64,000 nt of DNA from Microglena sp. YARC (lineage: Eukaryota; Chlorophyta; Chlorophyceae; Chlamydomonadales; Chlamydomonadaceae), in NCBI GenBank assembly GCA_022414725.1, contig CM039462.1, positions 40,025,668 to 40,089,667 of the forward strand, written 5' to 3'. This document shows positions 1-8,800 of this stretch, piece by piece. A program made the translations under genes and the position numbers. Below the pieces are notes generated by a model. That model saw nothing but the letters and a program-made list of their open reading frames with translations, made no database searches and was not told the DNA's origin. Every line of letters starts with the position of its first letter. The stretch's first letter is position 1.

Positions 1-1
1 G

Positions 2-1375
2 CTATTTGCAGAAGAAAAAAAAAGGGAGAGGGAGTTAGAGGAGAGTAAGTACGAGAAACGTGTTGTACGAATGATGTGTTATAGCTTTGACACAGCTTCC
101 AAAAAACAACAAGAAGCCGGCATAACACACCATATGTATGCCCATGAAATAACGTCATTTTCAAAAGCTTGGAATCCCGTCAGAGACTTTCCATCAGGCA
201 AATTCTTGCATATTGGCAGCCTTGAAGGCTTCATAATTCCTAAAACATCAAGATGCTATGAACTGCTCACAAATCTACAAGGAACAGACTACAAAATGTT
301 TCCTGATTATGTTGACTTCATTCACCACATCTTCCAGGATGACCCAGATGCAGCAGGATACATGCTAGAAATCTTTTACAATACAAATTGTATTCAAATT
401 ATTTCAAACGAATCAAGCGCCCAAGACATCATAATTCCCTTCAAACACAGAATTGTACAGAACACTGCTACAATGTGTTGTGACAACAAATACTTGAAAC
501 GGGATATTGACGTTGAAGGGAAAGACACACTGCGAGGTTCTATCAAGCAATCCATACTATTAGATCACCCTCCCAATACATGTGCCTTTCAGGTTATTCT
601 ACAATCTTTGAAGAAATCGTATGACAAGCATTACACAAATCTGGTTTGTGATCCCAGGCCACCAATGAGCTACGAGTCAATGTACAGAGATTTTAACAAC
701 AAAGACTCTACCGAACACACTGATGAAGACATTGTCACGATAGAACTATTTCTCAAATGGTTTGAAAAAAACAATTTTGGATGCATGATATACGACAATG
801 AGAACCAATATCTGGCAGGATGTACACCAGAAAAATTACATCCTGCTATTGAAACCATAACTAAAGCGATCTACTGGAACGGACATCTCTCTCTCATTGA
901 CAAAAAAAAGGAATTCAATGCGTCATCGCATGACACTGTATTGGAACATCCATCGTCTGAATTCAAGTTACCAAATGAGAAGGGAAAAAAGACACACCCT
1001 ATTGCAGTAGCAAGCTCTGTGGAGGAGATGTTTCCATTAATCAAGGAACAAATCCTTGCTAAAAATAAAAACATTGAAATCATTTATAATGGCAACTTGG
1101 CACTTATTCTTGAACAATTTGTGTGTATCGAAGGAGTAACCCCAGCATTTACCACGCAAGGAGGCTCAACAATCACTGGCGTATATCTGAATCACTTGGA
1201 ATCTGTTAAGATTTCGATTCAATCCGCCGTTAAGATAGATGGATGCATCGATTGTGTGATTGATGACATAGATATTTATAAAAATGTTTATCATACTAGA
1301 ATCAACTGTCGTGAAATCTATCCTCAACAAAAAGAACCTTTCCACGTACCACCCTCTAGTTGCAAATGTATTTAA
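2..1375 (+). CDS. DNA polymerase B-like protein, N-terminal region (partial)
   Basis: The frame is open to the left window edge, so the ATG at 71 is probably internal. The approximately 434 residues from 71 carry no catalytic polymerase motif. The segment NTCAFQVILQSL followed by a FLKWFEKNNFG stretch resembles, from memory, the N-terminal region of large polymerase polyproteins in virus-like elements of fungi and protists. The frame stops at 1373-1375, while the adjacent frame is coding from about 1284 and continues into polymerase motif A. This suggests a frameshift near 1329-1375; an A5 run lies at 1329-1333. It is either a decayed gene or an assembly indel. Function rests on continuity with the downstream motifs, not on this segment alone. 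Confidence 0.55.
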   Translation, partial: LFAEEKKRERELEESKYEKRVVRMMCYSFDTASKKQQEAGITHHMYAHEITSFSKAWNPVRDFPSGKFLHIGSLEGFIIPKTSRCYELLTNLQGTDYKMFPDYVDFIHHIFQDDPDAAGYMLEIFYNTNCIQIISNESSAQDIIIPFKHRIVQNTATMCCDNKYLKRDIDVEGKDTLRGSIKQSILLDHPPNTCAFQVILQSLKKSYDKHYTNLVCDPRPPMSYESMYRDFNNKDSTEHTDEDIVTIELFLKWFEKNNFGCMIYDNENQYLAGCTPEKLHPAIETITKAIYWNGHLSLIDKKKEFNASSHDTVLEHPSSEFKLPNEKGKKTHPIAVASSVEEMFPLIKEQILAKNKNIEIIYNGNLALILEQFVCIEGVTPAFTTQGGSTITGVYLNHLESVKISIQSAVKIDGCIDCVIDDIDIYKNVYHTRINCREIYPQQKEPFHVPPSSCKCI

Positions 1376-2144
1376 CTGGTATCCGGAGTCTATCCCTAAT
1401 GGTAAACTTGTTGACGAAGATCTCTCTCTTCGCATACGTGATGAATACGTAGGAATAGATTTTAACAAACACTATGCTTCATGCTTGATATATGTTTTGA
1501 AAACATTGGGTTTTCCAATTGTCCATCCATGGGATACATTCCAAGCCAATGTAAACAGACCTATCAACAGTAAGTTCTTGTATGTTGTGAAAATAACTAA
1601 AAGACACAAAATTTACAGCAAAGAACGTATGCTCATATACGGATACGAATTGTTACAACTGGAATCAATGAACGTCGAATATAGCGTATTGTCATATTTA
1701 GAAGTTCTATGGGTAAAATGCGAAGAATTGGGAGACGTAGTGGCATCGTGTTTTGATGAAAAATACGAAGATATCCCACTAAAACTTCGAAAGGGTATAC
1801 CCAACAAGTTGTCTGGATTGTTGGGAAAGAAATACAATACCAAAAGACACTCGGCTGTATTCACAAAAAAAGATGACGCTTGCAATTACTTGCTAAAAAA
1901 AAGAAAAAGCGGCAAGTCATCTTGTGTGATCTCACTATCCGAAGATTTACACATTGTGAATTTAACGAAAAAAACAGAACTAACAAGCGGATTTTTACCA
2001 ATGAGAATAGCTATTGTCAATAGGGCAAGATTTCAAGTAAACGAACTGATAGAAACATTGGCTAAATCAAACATCGAGGTTAAAGCCGTCAAAAACCGAT
2101 GCTGTATATGTTTTGAAAGAAGGAAACGATTTCAGTTGCATTGA
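1284..2144 (+). CDS. Family B DNA polymerase palm region (motif A to motif B)
   Basis: The segment GIDFNKHYASCLI at about 1455-1490 matches family B polymerase motif A (Dx2SLYPS-type, with the acidic residue in IDFNKHYAS), as in protein-primed and virus-like polymerases. The downstream segment FLPMRIAIVNRARFQVNEL is the likely motif B helix. The frame ends at 2144, but motif C (KTDAVYV) is read in the next frame from 2092, so an indel lies at or near the A5 run 2091-2095. It belongs to one polymerase with the frames on either side. The first methionine at 1284 is not a real start; the usable overlap with the upstream frame is about 1330-1375. Expected role: replication of the element DNA. Confidence 0.65.
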   Translation: MFIILESTVVKSILNKKNLSTYHPLVANVFNWYPESIPNGKLVDEDLSLRIRDEYVGIDFNKHYASCLIYVLKTLGFPIVHPWDTFQANVNRPINSKFLYVVKITKRHKIYSKERMLIYGYELLQLESMNVEYSVLSYLEVLWVKCEELGDVVASCFDEKYEDIPLKLRKGIPNKLSGLLGKKYNTKRHSAVFTKKDDACNYLLKKRKSGKSSCVISLSEDLHIVNLTKKTELTSGFLPMRIAIVNRARFQVNELIETLAKSNIEVKAVKNRCCICFERRKRFQLH

Positions 2145-3048
2145 GCACCTTATTGGAGACGGACTGGGTCAATTGAAATGGGAGAACAAATCAATGCCAC
2201 CAAATCATCCTATTGGTTATGATTTTCGCCCACATAATAACTCAATAAAGGAGGAGGAGAAGGAGGAGGACATTCCTAAACCCACACGAAAAAAAGCTGA
2301 AAAAGAGATTATCCACTATATGGACGGATGCTCTGAATCCATTAGCCTACAGGCGAATCCCTTAGGGACGAATCAAAGGCTAGAAACAGAGAATCAAAAT
2401 ACACCACAAATAGACGTTAGTAAACTCAGTACAAAGGAGATCAAACAATACCTTCAAACCAATCTAGACGAATATATATTACAATCCCGTGTAAATCCAG
2501 CAAGCACAAAAGAGGTAAAAAATAGAACATATGTTAACGGTCTAGCTGGTTGTGGAAAGTCTTACACTACAATTGTAGATGCATTAAAGAATTTTGAACC
2601 AAACCAGATATTGGTAGTGGCTCCATGCAATTCACAAGTTAGAGAAGCTCTCAAGAAAACCACTGGTATCAACGCATGCACATTTCACAGCCTCATGGGA
2701 TTTGATCATAATGGGAATAAAACACTAGGTTGTCATTCGATGGAAGGAATTAAATGCGTCATATTTGAGGAAATAATGTTGCTCACAAGACGCAACCTGG
2801 TTGACGTGTACAAGTTTATGCAGAATAAAAAACTATACATACTGGCTAACGGAGACTCTCATCAACTGGAATCCATTGGAGATGACGTAAGCACTGATGA
2901 AAAGACAGGGTATATCACCAAAATGTTCAAATGGACAATGACGCTAACAAAGAATCATCGATTGGAAACAGATGAAGATAAATTGAAAATGATTGAATTT
3001 TCGATGACCTATTTCATTCTGATTTGGGTGTTTATAAAACTATCTTGA
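2092..3048 (+). CDS. Polymerase motif C fused to SF1 helicase N-terminal half
   Basis: This frame opens with KTDAVYVLKEGND (2092-2130), a motif C with the single aspartate seen in KTD-type polymerases. After an acidic, lysine-rich linker it runs into a superfamily 1 helicase: Walker A NGLAGCGKSYTT (about 2536-2571), motif Ia region ILVVAPCNSQVREAL, motif II VIFEEIMLL (a DE box here read EE) and motif III LANGDSHQLESIG. Polymerase and helicase are therefore in the same frame without a stop, i.e. a fused protein. The frame ends at 3048, but a coding-like stretch continues in another frame from the T4 run 2998-3001 to about 3170. The helicase would unwind element DNA for the polymerase. The EE in motif II is unusual. 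Confidence 0.7.
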   Translation, partial: KTDAVYVLKEGNDFSCIEHLIGDGLGQLKWENKSMPPNHPIGYDFRPHNNSIKEEEKEEDIPKPTRKKAEKEIIHYMDGCSESISLQANPLGTNQRLETENQNTPQIDVSKLSTKEIKQYLQTNLDEYILQSRVNPASTKEVKNRTYVNGLAGCGKSYTTIVDALKNFEPNQILVVAPCNSQVREALKKTTGINACTFHSLMGFDHNGNKTLGCHSMEGIKCVIFEEIMLLTRRNLVDVYKFMQNKKLYILANGDSHQLESIGDDVSTDEKTGYITKMFKWTMTLTKNHRLETDEDKLKMIEFSMTYFILIWVFIKLS

Positions 3049-3141
3049 AGCATTTCCCAAAAAAGAGATTGAAATCATTGGAAGACCTCAAAGAACTGGG
3101 TATTAATAAAGCGATCACACATCGAGATACTAGTTCGAATA

Positions 3142-3966
3142 GTGTCAACAAATCTAGACAGTCTGATTGACAAGAAAAAGATAGAGAAAGCTGATAAACT
3201 CAAGACACTGGACAATGGAATCAAATATCACTACAATCAGGAACTGATCTGCAAGACAACAATAAACAGAGTGGTAAACGATTCTCCTAAGACCAAGGAT
3301 TCGCCTGAGATTACTCCCCGCGGGACTCATGCGCAAAGCGCTTCCAAGGGTGCGCCTAAGATCAAGAGCAAGAAGATAAAAATGCGACCCAACTACAGAT
3401 ACACTATTGTTGGACAAACCAATAAACATTTCACTCTGCAAGATGTTCAAGACAAAGAACTTAGAGTCGATATCCCCCATGACATGATTGTCGAACATTT
3501 CAAACTATCACACGCTAACACTTGCCATTCAGAACAAGGTGCTTGTATTGATGAGAAATTTGTCATTTGCGACATGAGCATTATAACAGACATCCGCTGG
3601 GCCTACTGTGCTGTCTCAAGGTGTGTCAGGCTAGATGACGTGTATTTCTTGGACTTTGACTTGAAGGAATTTAACTTGATAGAGTTCTTCAACGGGAAGA
3701 TTTGCGGCTACAAGAAACAAGACAGGAAACGAGACAAGAACTTCGTGCCTTGCAAAAATTACATCACTGTTGATTGGTGCATAGAGCTTTACAAAAAGGG
3801 AAATAATAGAATTTGCAGGAAATGCCAACAGTACATGGGAGTAGAAAAACATTCAAAAAACCAATGTACTGTAGACAGAGAGGACAACGCCCTGCATCAT
3901 ATCAAATATAATTGCCATCTGTGTTGCCTGCAATGCAACAGAGCGAACAAAAAAAAAACTGATTGA
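3142..3966 (+). CDS. SF1 helicase C-terminal half with HNH-like zinc tail
   Basis: The segment ANTCHSEQGACIDEKFVICD (about 3520-3575) matches the motif V region of Pif1/RecD-type SF1 helicases, and WAYCAVSRCVRLDDVYFL (about 3600-3650) matches motif VI with its catalytic arginine in SR. After the helicase comes a cysteine/histidine-rich end: CRKCQQ, then TVDREDNALHH, then NCHLCCLQCNRANKKK. The DR-DN...H...N...C..CN order is that of HNH-type nucleases. The first part (about 3270-3370) is a proline/serine/lysine-rich, locally GC-rich insert. The frame joins the upstream helicase half only through two frame changes (near 3000 and near 3140). The integrase starts 34 bases after the stop, suggesting compact organisation. 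Confidence 0.65.
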   Translation: MSTNLDSLIDKKKIEKADKLKTLDNGIKYHYNQELICKTTINRVVNDSPKTKDSPEITPRGTHAQSASKGAPKIKSKKIKMRPNYRYTIVGQTNKHFTLQDVQDKELRVDIPHDMIVEHFKLSHANTCHSEQGACIDEKFVICDMSIITDIRWAYCAVSRCVRLDDVYFLDFDLKEFNLIEFFNGKICGYKKQDRKRDKNFVPCKNYITVDWCIELYKKGNNRICRKCQQYMGVEKHSKNQCTVDREDNALHHIKYNCHLCCLQCNRANKKKTD

Positions 3967-4000
3967 TCCTCCCCCTCCATAAACATTCATAATATATATA

Positions 4001-5077
4001 ATGAATCTTGAATCCATTTTGAAAGCTAATCCAAATCTAAAATTGCTGTCCAAGGCAAAGCTATTTTCTAGATTAAAAGACGACGGGATTACCAAACGAG
4101 ATATCGAAGATTACTTCAATCCACGAGAGCTAACACAAATTTACCAAAGACCACAAAACACTAAATTCAAATTCAAGATCACTGCAAAACCCAGATCATT
4201 CCAGATTGATGTGGCAATTATGCCATTGTCGAGCAAGAGGATAAATAACAACATCAATCAAATTCTTATGTGTATTGATATCATTTCTCGCAAAGCTTAT
4301 TGCTACCCACTGAAAAGCGGTAAGATGGATGACGTTTTAGATGCCTATCAGGAATTTATAGGCGATGTAGACGAAAATATCAACAGTGTATCAGGAGATA
4401 ATTTTTTTGCATCTTCAATATTTGAGTCTTTCAATAAAGAACTAAATATAGAGGTATATACGGACGTTGCAAAAGAAGACCACATTACTCCGATGGGGAA
4501 CAAGCTGGGAATCGTTGACAGATTTACTAGGACACTGAAGGGTCTGATAAAGAAATACTCACTAGAGAACAAGACTAAAAAATGGGTAGACGCACTTGGT
4601 GAAATTGTTGAGCTGTATAACGACTCCCCTCATTCTGGGTTGAAAGATGCTTCGCCCAACGAGGTGTATGACGATCTCGATTATTCTCAAAAGCTATATG
4701 AAGCTCAATTCAAAAAAAAAAAAAAGATGAACGACAAAGTGACCCTGAAAGTAGGAGACAGAGTGCGTGTAATGTTACAAAAGAAGACCTTTGAAAAGGA
4801 GAAGGCCAGATTTTCTACAGAGATTTACACCATTGAAGAACACATAGCATACAGATTCAAGCTGAGAGGAGTCAAACGTCTGTATAGACCAAGCGAATTG
4901 AACGTTGTTACAAACGTCAAAGATAGACTGGAGCCAGAAAAAGAAGACTATCAAATCAGAAGGATGCCAAGGTCAAAGGCATTTAATTCCTATGACGAGA
5001 TTGTTACTGCTATTGATAAGAAGGACGTACCAAAAGCAAAAAGAACCGTGCGAAAGCCCAAACGGTTTGCTGAGTAA
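4001..5077 (+). CDS. Retrovirus-type (RVE) integrase of Maverick/Polinton type
   Basis: 358 residues, intact. The RNase H-fold core shows aspartates at D70 (FQIDVAIM) and D133 (SGDNFF); the third acidic position is D173 in KLGIVDRFTRTLKG, where family members usually have E (VER..RTLK). The C-terminal part KVGDRVRVML...F.KEKARFSTEIYTIEEH matches the SH3/chromo-like tail of Polinton integrases. No N-terminal HHCC zinc domain is visible; residues 1-60 are helical and basic. It would insert the element into host DNA. The ATG at 4001 follows an AT-rich spacer after the helicase tail. The D-for-E change may reduce activity; otherwise the gene looks undamaged. Confidence 0.85.
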   Translation: MNLESILKANPNLKLLSKAKLFSRLKDDGITKRDIEDYFNPRELTQIYQRPQNTKFKFKITAKPRSFQIDVAIMPLSSKRINNNINQILMCIDIISRKAYCYPLKSGKMDDVLDAYQEFIGDVDENINSVSGDNFFASSIFESFNKELNIEVYTDVAKEDHITPMGNKLGIVDRFTRTLKGLIKKYSLENKTKKWVDALGEIVELYNDSPHSGLKDASPNEVYDDLDYSQKLYEAQFKKKKKMNDKVTLKVGDRVRVMLQKKTFEKEKARFSTEIYTIEEHIAYRFKLRGVKRLYRPSELNVVTNVKDRLEPEKEDYQIRRMPRSKAFNSYDEIVTAIDKKDVPKAKRTVRKPKRFAE

Positions 5078-5738
5078 TAGCGGCGTTCCGCTAACCAACA
5101 GTCATTCGCTTCGCTCATGACTTCCTCTTGACTTCATCCATTCCTCCTCCTGCGAGTAGCGGGGGCGGAACGGTAACCGGTATATCAGTCGCATCCTGCG
5201 CGGAGAGTAGAAAGGTGTAGCAAAGTGTAACGAAGTCTGGCTAATCGTAAATTGTCGTATTTTGTCGTATTTTGATTCGGCTGGAATTCTAGGGGGGGGC
5301 AAGGATGATACTGTCATCCTTGGGGGGGGTTAACGACGTACGATAGTTTTACTTATCGGAATCAGGTTCACACTTCAGCGTAGGGCGATTCGCGGCTGGA
5401 ATTCCTTGGGGGGGCAAGGTCCATACTGTGGACGTTGGGGGAGGGTAAACGTTGTACTGGGCCTGCCGAGGACTACTATTTTTTCTTATCGACTAAAAGG
5501 CGAATCGCGTCAGCTCCCGAATCTTAGGCGAATTGTTGATCAAAAATCACGGTACTGCACCCGCCCACGGTACAAGCCGCCCACGGTACTACCACGGTAT
5601 TGCACGGGGGAATCTATCGGACATCCCCCGAGATATAATTCGTGCGGAGGGACTATCGGAAAGACCCCTACTGGTTTTAGGGGGTAAAATGAAGTTATCG
5701 GAAAAGACCCGAAGACCGGCATGCTCCATAGGTAGGTC
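5078..5738 (+). other. Non-coding right end of the Maverick-like element
   Basis: No credible gene. The stretch holds two G-tract-flanked hairpins (5279-5455), then GGTAC-rich repeats around 5550-5600. It ends at about 5738, where identity with the second gene copy begins (shared CCTATCAACAG). In Polintons this position is occupied by a terminal inverted repeat, but the partner is off the window. Confidence 0.5.
5279..5455. repeat. Direct repeat pair, each with a G-tract-flanked hairpin
   Basis: Two copies (5279-5340 and 5394-5455) share GGCTGGAATTC, a G run, a 21-base palindromic core, a second G run and a TAAACG-like tail. The first core pairs AAGGATGA with TCATCCTT; the second pairs AAGGTCCA with TGGACGTT, with one bulge. 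The hairpin arms differ in sequence yet both keep pairing, so the change is compensatory. Confidence 0.7.
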
Positions 5739-5748
5739 CTATCAACAG

Positions 5749-5866
5749 GTACAGAGAAATGCCCCGGAAAGCTTCCAGAGCCCTCCTTGAAGAAGAAACC
5801 CCCTTCACTATCCAGCGTACCAACCCTGAGGCTGAGGGATTTGATCAGGCATGGGTTGATTCAGAG
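5749..5866 (+). CDS. Copy 1 exon 2
   Basis: Matches 45634-45752 but is one base shorter near its start, which would shift the frame unless an upstream change compensates. Acceptor CAACAG, donor GTAGGC. It encodes a charged linker after the signal peptide (REMPRKASRALLEEETPFT in copy 2). Confidence 0.7.
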
Positions 5867-8800
5867 GTAGGCTTACCTTACTCCATACATCACAACTCAG
5901 CAGCCTAGTAGGCCTACTACAATCGTTAGTTATTTGGATATTTTATGTTTGCGTGGGTGATTATATGAAGCCATCAACACGGCCACCAACACAACCACCA
6001 CAAAGCAACCACCACTACCACCACCACTACCTCGTGTGGGTCATGGCTTGATAAGTCAATATATACACAAATGTTACGCCTTCTGAAATGACGAGGCATG
6101 AGGTTGAGGGGTCCAGCATCCCGTTCGCTTGCGCTGGGGCAGTGGTGCCAGTCACCAATGGCTTGACCTGCTTAGTTGAAGTAATATTGAACATTATTAT
6201 GCGCATGCACTGCGTCTTAAAAAACAGTCCACAGGTTCCTGTGATTGCAGCCTTGAATTTTCAGCCACCAGCACATGTCAACATGTATTTGCTATGTGTT
6301 GCCTTGCTAATAAAGCTTGCTTATAATCCAGCGCAGTCCATCGATGCTTGCACATGTGTCCCTGCACGCTAGGAATGAAACAGCTAATATATCCCTCTTT
6401 TTATTTGCACCCATGAGCTTACGTACATAATATAATTCAGGAGTGTGGGGCTTACGAGTTTATACTAGCCATGCTTGCTCCACCCAAAACATGTGCGCGG
6501 CCTGAAGGCTGATAGACCATGTAATCAATTGAAACTAAACCATAGACAAACTAAACCATATACCTCTGAATAATCTGCCCCTCCCTGGCTCCCTCCCTGC
6601 AGACCTGGTGCACTGGTCAACTAATCTACGTCATCACGAACAACGGTAACAACACGGTGAACCCAAGTGTTGAAGCCACATGGACTGTGAACCTCCCAAG
6701 AGGCATCACCCTTGCCAACCCGAATTCATTTGGATACACCACCACAGCAGGTAGGTAGGCTGGTCTGGATTTATCTTGTATGTTTAGGCGTATAGCAGTA
6801 GTGTGTCTCATCATTCTTCATCCCTCATCTCTCCTCTCTGTCCCTCCTCCGCATCTTCCGCATCTTGTGTTTGTCTTGGGTCAACAATGGCCTGCATATG
6901 CCAATTTTTTATAATACAAATATAAATGCCAACTTTGTAATATAAATATAAATGCCAATTTTGTACAATATTGTTTTCATGATGAAAGAACCCAAAACAA
7001 GCCACACCGTGACATTCAGGGCAGGTCTTCCAAATCAGATGTTAGAACACCTTCATACATCATCATACGGCTGATTATCATTTCTGTCCCAATCTCTTTC
7101 CACCCAGGAGTTGGAGAGTTCGGCAGCTTCACCATGACCAACATTGGGTACTACATGTCCCCCGCTGGTACCAGTGGCAACACTGCCCATTCTGCCTTTG
7201 TCCTCACCCTGCGGTGCCCTGCTGAAAAGCCTATTGACTGGTCAATCAAGGTGACAGTTTATCTTTGCCCTTCCTCATATCACGGGCGTGCAAGTCTCTT
7301 TATTTAACCTATTAGGCTACCCCTGGACTGAACAAATGAACAAACGAACAAGCGGTGTTGTATGTGCAGTAGTGTAGTGGTTGTGTTGTTGTTGGGATGT
7401 ATGATGTGTTGTATGTGCAGTGTAGTGTCGTGCAGTTTAGTTCGTGGTGGTGGGAGCTTTTAATTTATTTTTATAATCCATCTCCAGACCTTCCCCCCAG
7501 CCCAACACCACCACCACCACCTCACCACCACCAATCCATCCCACCAGCCCAACCTGGCCCTTGCTTCTAATTATCCCCTTATTCAACACAGTAAAATCAA
7601 ATCAAATCAAATCAAATCAAATCAAATCAAATCAAATCAAATCAAATCAAATCTCGTATGTGCATGAAGCATAAGTAAGTGCACTTGATGCCTCACATTC
7701 ACCTGTTTCTGCCCCTCATCATCATCATCCAGACTCTCGTATCATTGTTAGGGATCGGCAACTAATAGTAGAGTTTGAAAAACTAATATTAAATAACATC
7801 ATTAGAGTGCCACAATTTTTTTTGTTGTTGTTGTTGTTGTTCAAATAAATTCAAGCTTCTGGTGAGACGGCTCGTCAGTCTAATATTATCTAACACTCAC
7901 TCCGCAGTCACCCGCAGTGTTCATGCACTACTATTAACTAACTTAGCCTTTCCTAAATTATTGTGTCACACAGTGCTCCTGTCCTGGCCTTGAGGACGTC
8001 GCCATCTACCAGCTCGAAACGAGCACCTTCGAGTTTGACCGTGCAGATTGGTTCACCCTTCCCCTGATTACCCCTGACTCCTCCGGTAGCCCAGCGCCTG
8101 TGAGGAGCTTGGCATCGACATCAGATGCAGTGGGAGCCTACTCGAGGAAGCTTGTGGAAGAAGGCAATATCCCAGTGGATGAACTGCTGTATGCTACAGC
8201 AGAGGGCCTGGACAGTGCGGACCAGCGCTTGGCAGACAATGGCAACCAGCAGTTCTCTTCTGAGCTCCTTGGCCAGGTAGGCTCCGATTTCACAAGATGT
8301 TACCCCAATACCCACCTAGCCCCAAACGTGTTATGTACGTAGGTGTGGTACAAGATCAGTTCCAGACCCTCAAACAACTTGTGCTTATGACTGCGTGCAC
8401 ACATACCCCCCCTCCCCCCCCCCCCCCCCTCCCAACTCACCCACCCCACCACCACCACACGCACACACCTCAAACAACAAACAAATTGTGCTTATGCCTG
8501 CGTGCACACATACACCCACGACCACCACCACCACCACACACACGCGCACACTCGGCGAAAGAGGTTCTGGATCTCTATCAGCATGGTTGACATTGACCTC
8601 ATGGATAATTGCAGCACAAAAGGCTGTTAACAAGAGCTGCACCTTGCTTGGAGTTCTGGTGTAAGATGTCTAGACAAAGTGTTCCATATGCAAATTCCCA
8701 TTAGGGAAATCCAAAGCTTGAAAAAACAACCAAATAAAGTACAGGCCGCCAGAAATACTGAAAGCAAGGGAATATGACGCAGTACGGTATATATTCTTCA

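Larger units (their letters stand above)
1..5738 (+). mobile_element. Maverick/Polinton-like virus-like DNA element, right-hand part
   Basis: Seen: an AT-rich block, with base composition unlike the flanking DNA, encodes on one strand a family B DNA polymerase, an SF1 helicase with an HNH-like tail and a retrovirus-type integrase, closely packed. Known: polymerase B plus an RVE integrase is the hallmark of Maverick/Polinton elements and related polinton-like viruses. Inferred: the element enters from beyond the left window edge. Its right end is placed near 5738 because the host-gene sequence shared with the second copy starts at 5739. No capsid, ATPase or protease gene is visible; they would lie outside the window or be absent. 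Terminal inverted repeats cannot be tested because the left end is missing. Confidence 0.75.
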
